The position numbers and the translations under genes are program-made. From contig CAMPKM010000098.1 in the NCBI GenBank assembly GCA_946887155.1, positions 1 to 8,664 on the forward strand: a stretch of 8,664 nucleotides of DNA, read 5' to 3'. This DNA is from an uncultured Gemmatimonadota bacterium (GTDB lineage Bacteria > Gemmatimonadota > Gemmatimonadetes > Gemmatimonadales > Gemmatimonadaceae). Below, piece by piece: positions 5,951 through 8,664 of this stretch. The notes beneath the pieces are model-generated. The model was not told the origin of the DNA. It searched no databases and saw only the letters and a list, made by a program, of their open reading frames with translations. Position 1 is the first letter of the stretch. Each line of letters opens with the position of its first letter.

Positions 5951-7090
5951 CTACGAACGATACGAGGCTCCACTTCCTGTGTTGTAGAGCACTACCTGTG
6001 AGGCGGAGTCCAGTCGTCCCAGCTGCACGAGATCGGTCAGGACCGCGAGCCCGCAGCCGCCTTCTGGTGCGGCGTCGATGCCGGTCGTTGACGCAATGAG
6101 GCGAGTCGCTTCGCGGATGGCTTCCTCGGAGGCCGAGGCGGCATCGCCACCGGTATCGCGAATCGCGCGCAACACGAGCCTGTCTCCGAGGGGGCCTGGA
6201 ACCCTGAGACCCGCGGCGTGGGTCGTCGGGTTCTCCCAGGGAGTCGCGCGATCGGCACCTTCGCGGAGCGCGCGAACGATGGGCGCGCAACCGTCGGCCT
6301 GGGCGACGACGATGCGGGGTGTGCTCCCGCTGGTCCAACCCCAGTCCCGCATTTCCTGAAACGCTTTCCACATGCCGATGACACCTTCACCGCCGCCCGT
6401 CGGGTAGACGACCGCGTCAGGCAGGTTCCAATCGAGCTGCTCGGCGAGCTCGATCGCGAGCGTCTTGTTGCCTTCGACCCGGTACGGTTCGCGCAGGGTC
6501 GCGACGTTGAAGAAGCCGCTTTCCTTCGCGAATTCCGCTGAGAGCCTGCCTGCGTCCCCGATGTGTCCGTCGATGGTCATGAGTTCGACGCCCATCGCGC
6601 GAATGGTGTCGAGGATGGGACGTGGCGTCGTGGCCGGCGCATAGACTCGCACCTGGACCCCGGCCGCCGCTCCGTACGCCGCCAGCGCGGCACCGGCGTT
6701 TCCGGCGGTCGGCACCACCAGTCCCGGGACTCCCCGGGTCCGTGCCCGGGTCACGGCCGCGGCGAGCCCTCTCGCCTTGAACGACGCCGTCGGGTTGACG
6801 CCCTCGTCCTTGATCCAGAGCCGCCTAACGCCAATCCGGCGGGCCAGCCCGGGCGCCTCGATCAGTGGCGTCACTCCCTCGCCCAGGCACACGGGCGTCT
6901 CGTCAGCAGCCAGTGGAAGTGCCGCCGCATAACGCCAGAGATCCCAGCGCGCCAGGATCTGTCCCCGCGACGGCGCGGGTGACGTGAACCGGACCAGGAA
7001 GGGCTGGCCGCAGGCCGGGCAGAGCCCGACGCCAGCGTCCTGCCCTTCCTCATGGTCGCACGACGAACATTTCAGGATCCAGGTAGTCAC
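5951..7090 (-). CDS. thrC: Threonine synthase, zinc-ribbon PLP enzyme
   Basis: Threonine synthase converts O-phosphohomoserine and water to threonine and phosphate, the last step of threonine synthesis, in the cytoplasm. The 379-residue protein opens with a zinc-ribbon of four cysteines (C8, C11, C24, C27), seen in many threonine synthases. The fold-type II PLP core follows: NPTASFKARG (99-108) with the PLP lysine expected at Lys105, the substrate or cofactor loop TAGNAGAA (128-135), the phosphate-binding PTGGGEG (230-236) and the C-terminal NTGSG (370-374). Many family members have GSFKDRG, SGNAG and GGGTG at these places, so a relative with another substrate cannot be excluded, though threonine synthase is the most likely call. 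The start is a GTG at 7090 within a GTGA overlap with the uvrC stop; no Shine-Dalgarno is visible, so translational coupling is likely. The homoserine dehydrogenase and kinase genes usually paired with it are not in the window. Confidence 0.88.
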   Translation of the reverse strand: MTTWILKCSSCDHEEGQDAGVGLCPACGQPFLVRFTSPAPSRGQILARWDLWRYAAALPLAADETPVCLGEGVTPLIEAPGLARRIGVRRLWIKDEGVNPTASFKARGLAAAVTRARTRGVPGLVVPTAGNAGAALAAYGAAAGVQVRVYAPATTPRPILDTIRAMGVELMTIDGHIGDAGRLSAEFAKESGFFNVATLREPYRVEGNKTLAIELAEQLDWNLPDAVVYPTGGGEGVIGMWKAFQEMRDWGWTSGSTPRIVVAQADGCAPIVRALREGADRATPWENPTTHAAGLRVPGPLGDRLVLRAIRDTGGDAASASEEAIREATRLIASTTGIDAAPEGGCGLAVLTDLVQLGRLDSASQVVLYNTGSGASYRS

Positions 7091-8664
7091 GAGTCGTGAG
7101 CGGGTGTGTCGTTAGGTGATGGCAACGGTTCCGGCACAGTGGGCGCGGTGGCAGCTTCGCGCAAGGCTTCGAGCAACCTGTTAGCGGACGCCAATGAGAA
7201 CCCCGGAATTTCGGCGATCTTGTCGGCCGAGGCGCCGCGAACGCCCTCCAGCGACCCGAAGGCGGACAGCAGCGCTCGCCGCTTTTTTGGTCCAATCCCC
7301 GGGAGTTCCATCAGCCGCGAAGTCACCGTGCGCGCTGACCGCCGCACGCGATTGAACGTGATGGCAAAACGATGCGCCTCATCGCGCGCCTGCTGCAGCA
7401 GCCTGAGCGCCGGCGATCTCCGGGGAAGCCGGAGCGACTCGAGCCGGCCCGGGATGAACACCTCCTCCTCTTTCTTGGCGAGGCTGACGAGCGGCAGGTC
7501 CACCGGAACCTCGGCCATCGCCTGTTGGGCTGCCGATAATTGCCCGCGTCCGCCGTCGACGACGACCAGGTCCGGTAACGCTTTCTGTTCGTCGATCCGC
7601 CGCCGGAAGTACCGGCCCACGACTTCGCGCATCGACGCAAAGTCGTCGCTCCCTTCCACCGTCTTGATGCGGAACTTCCGGTACTCGGCCCGGCGCGGTC
7701 GTCCGTTTTCGAACCACACGCACGATGCCACGGTGTCCATGCCATGGTTCGTGGAGATATCGAAGCAGACCATGCTCCGCGGTACCTTCGTCAAACCCAG
7801 TTCGCGCTGCAGTTCGTAGACCGGATTGGTCGCTCGCTCTTCGGCCTCGGACGACGCCAGCTTGAACTCCTCGAGCAGGTGCCGGGCATTCTGCTCCGCC
7901 AGATCGAGCAACTCACGACGCGGACCGCGATGCGGACTCCGGATCCGGGTGGCACCAAGTGACGGCTCGAGCAGCACGCGATCCTCGAAGTCCAGCGGAA
8001 TGAGCAGTTCCGGCGCGCGGTCATTGCCGATGAGGTATGGTCCGGCCAGGAACGCTTCGAGAATTGCGCCGTCCGATTCTCCTTCGACGTGTTCGAGGAA
8101 GCGCTGGTCGCGCGCGACCAGTTTGCCGGAGCGCACACGCAACACCACCACGCACGCGTCGTCGCCGTCCCTGGCAAAGCCCACGGCATCCTGGTCGCCG
8201 CCCTCCACGCGCATCACCACTGTGGGCTCATCCATTTGCTCGAGGTGGCGCAGTGCATCACGCAGTTCGGCGGCTCGCTCGTAGTCCATGGCGCTCGACG
8301 CATTCTGCATGCGTTGCCTGACGCGCTTCACGACCTCCGCGGTGCGGCCTTCGAGGAAGAGGATGACCTCGTCGATCATCATGCGATACGCAGTCATCGA
8401 CTGCAGCGCGACGCAGGGCGCCAGGCACCGGCCGATGTGGTAGTCCAGGCACGGGCGCTCGGGGGTGTCTTCGGGCAGGTCGTAGTGACACGAACGCACC
8501 GTGAAGATGCGATTGACCACGTTGAGCGCCCGCCGCATGGCGCCGACATCGGTGTAGGGACCGAAGTAGCGCGAGCCATCGTCCACCCACCGCCGCGTCA
8601 CGAATACGCGCGGGAACGGTTCGGCGACCGTGACCTTGATGTACGGGTACGACTTGTCGTCGCG
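7087..8664 (-). CDS. uvrC: Excinuclease ABC subunit C, 5' end outside window
   Basis: UvrC makes both incisions in nucleotide excision repair after UvrA and UvrB find the lesion. 525 codons are visible; the frame is open to the window edge, where RDDKSYPYI opens the visible part. Compared with a typical length near 600, roughly 95 N-terminal residues with most of the GIY-YIG nuclease (3' incision) are missing. In visible numbering: YFGPY (33-37); four cysteines at 59, 72, 80 and 84 spaced as in the reported UvrC iron-sulfur site; the UVR motif around MDYERAAELRD (126-136), which binds UvrB; the RNase H-like domain for the 5' incision with Asp302 (CFDIS), Asp370 (VVVDGG) and His431 (DEAHRFAI), its expected catalytic residues; and tandem helix-hairpin-helix DNA-binding motifs from LPGIGPKK (454-461) to about 511. 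All key visible residues are intact. The TGA overlaps the start of the threonine synthase gene by 4 bases. Confidence 0.97.
   Translation of the reverse strand, partial: RDDKSYPYIKVTVAEPFPRVFVTRRWVDDGSRYFGPYTDVGAMRRALNVVNRIFTVRSCHYDLPEDTPERPCLDYHIGRCLAPCVALQSMTAYRMMIDEVILFLEGRTAEVVKRVRQRMQNASSAMDYERAAELRDALRHLEQMDEPTVVMRVEGGDQDAVGFARDGDDACVVVLRVRSGKLVARDQRFLEHVEGESDGAILEAFLAGPYLIGNDRAPELLIPLDFEDRVLLEPSLGATRIRSPHRGPRRELLDLAEQNARHLLEEFKLASSEAEERATNPVYELQRELGLTKVPRSMVCFDISTNHGMDTVASCVWFENGRPRRAEYRKFRIKTVEGSDDFASMREVVGRYFRRRIDEQKALPDLVVVDGGRGQLSAAQQAMAEVPVDLPLVSLAKKEEEVFIPGRLESLRLPRRSPALRLLQQARDEAHRFAITFNRVRRSARTVTSRLMELPGIGPKKRRALLSAFGSLEGVRGASADKIAEIPGFSLASANRLLEALREAATAPTVPEPLPSPNDTPAHDS

Noticed and set aside
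5541..6371. A 276-codon minus-strand frame across the thrC-larC junction
   Set aside because: It is out of frame with both well-supported genes, rich in Arg, Pro and Gly, and shows no motif; a composition shadow.

Overview
This window is GC-rich, densely coding bacterial chromosome. All seven genes read on the minus strand, so the direction of expression is from high to low coordinates. The gene content is mostly housekeeping (DNA repair, amino acid synthesis, ribosome assembly) plus exported proteins with a signal peptide or lipobox, which fits a diderm bacterium. The overall protein flavour, together with a PDZ/radical-SAM protein beside Der and a coiled-coil lipoprotein, makes a Gemmatimonadota-like organism my best guess. 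This is inference and not shown by any single marker. I see no rRNA, tRNA, insertion sequence, CRISPR array or phage gene.

First transcription unit, 8664 to about 3070: uvrC (its 5' end lies outside the window), a threonine synthase gene that overlaps it by 4 bases, larC after a 54-base gap, and a secreted TPR-repeat protein with a strong ribosome binding site after a 55-base gap. It ends at a GC-rich hairpin with an imperfect U-tract (3070-3105). The products cover nucleotide excision repair, the last step of threonine synthesis, nickel-pincer cofactor insertion and a periplasmic repeat protein. No shared pathway is evident, so this looks like co-transcription of convenience.

Second unit, 2943 to 1921: one gene for a coiled-coil lipoprotein of unknown function. 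It ends at a perfect 13-bp hairpin with A and U tracts on its two sides, a bidirectional intrinsic terminator.

Third unit, from about 1842 to beyond base 1: a good sigma-70-type promoter (TTGATT, 17-base spacer, TAAGAT), an 80-base leader that itself contains an intrinsic-terminator-like hairpin, then a PDZ/radical-SAM DUF512 protein. Its stop codon overlaps the start of der, whose first 153 codons are visible. The longest stretch without a gene is 1763-1986, and it holds this promoter, the leader and the terminator of the lipoprotein gene.

I do not see a clear-cut undescribed multi-gene system. The best leads are the possible attenuator or small RNA in front of DUF512-der, the tight coupling of an uncharacterised radical-SAM protein to a ribosome-assembly GTPase, and a lone one-piece larC with an altered signature motif.
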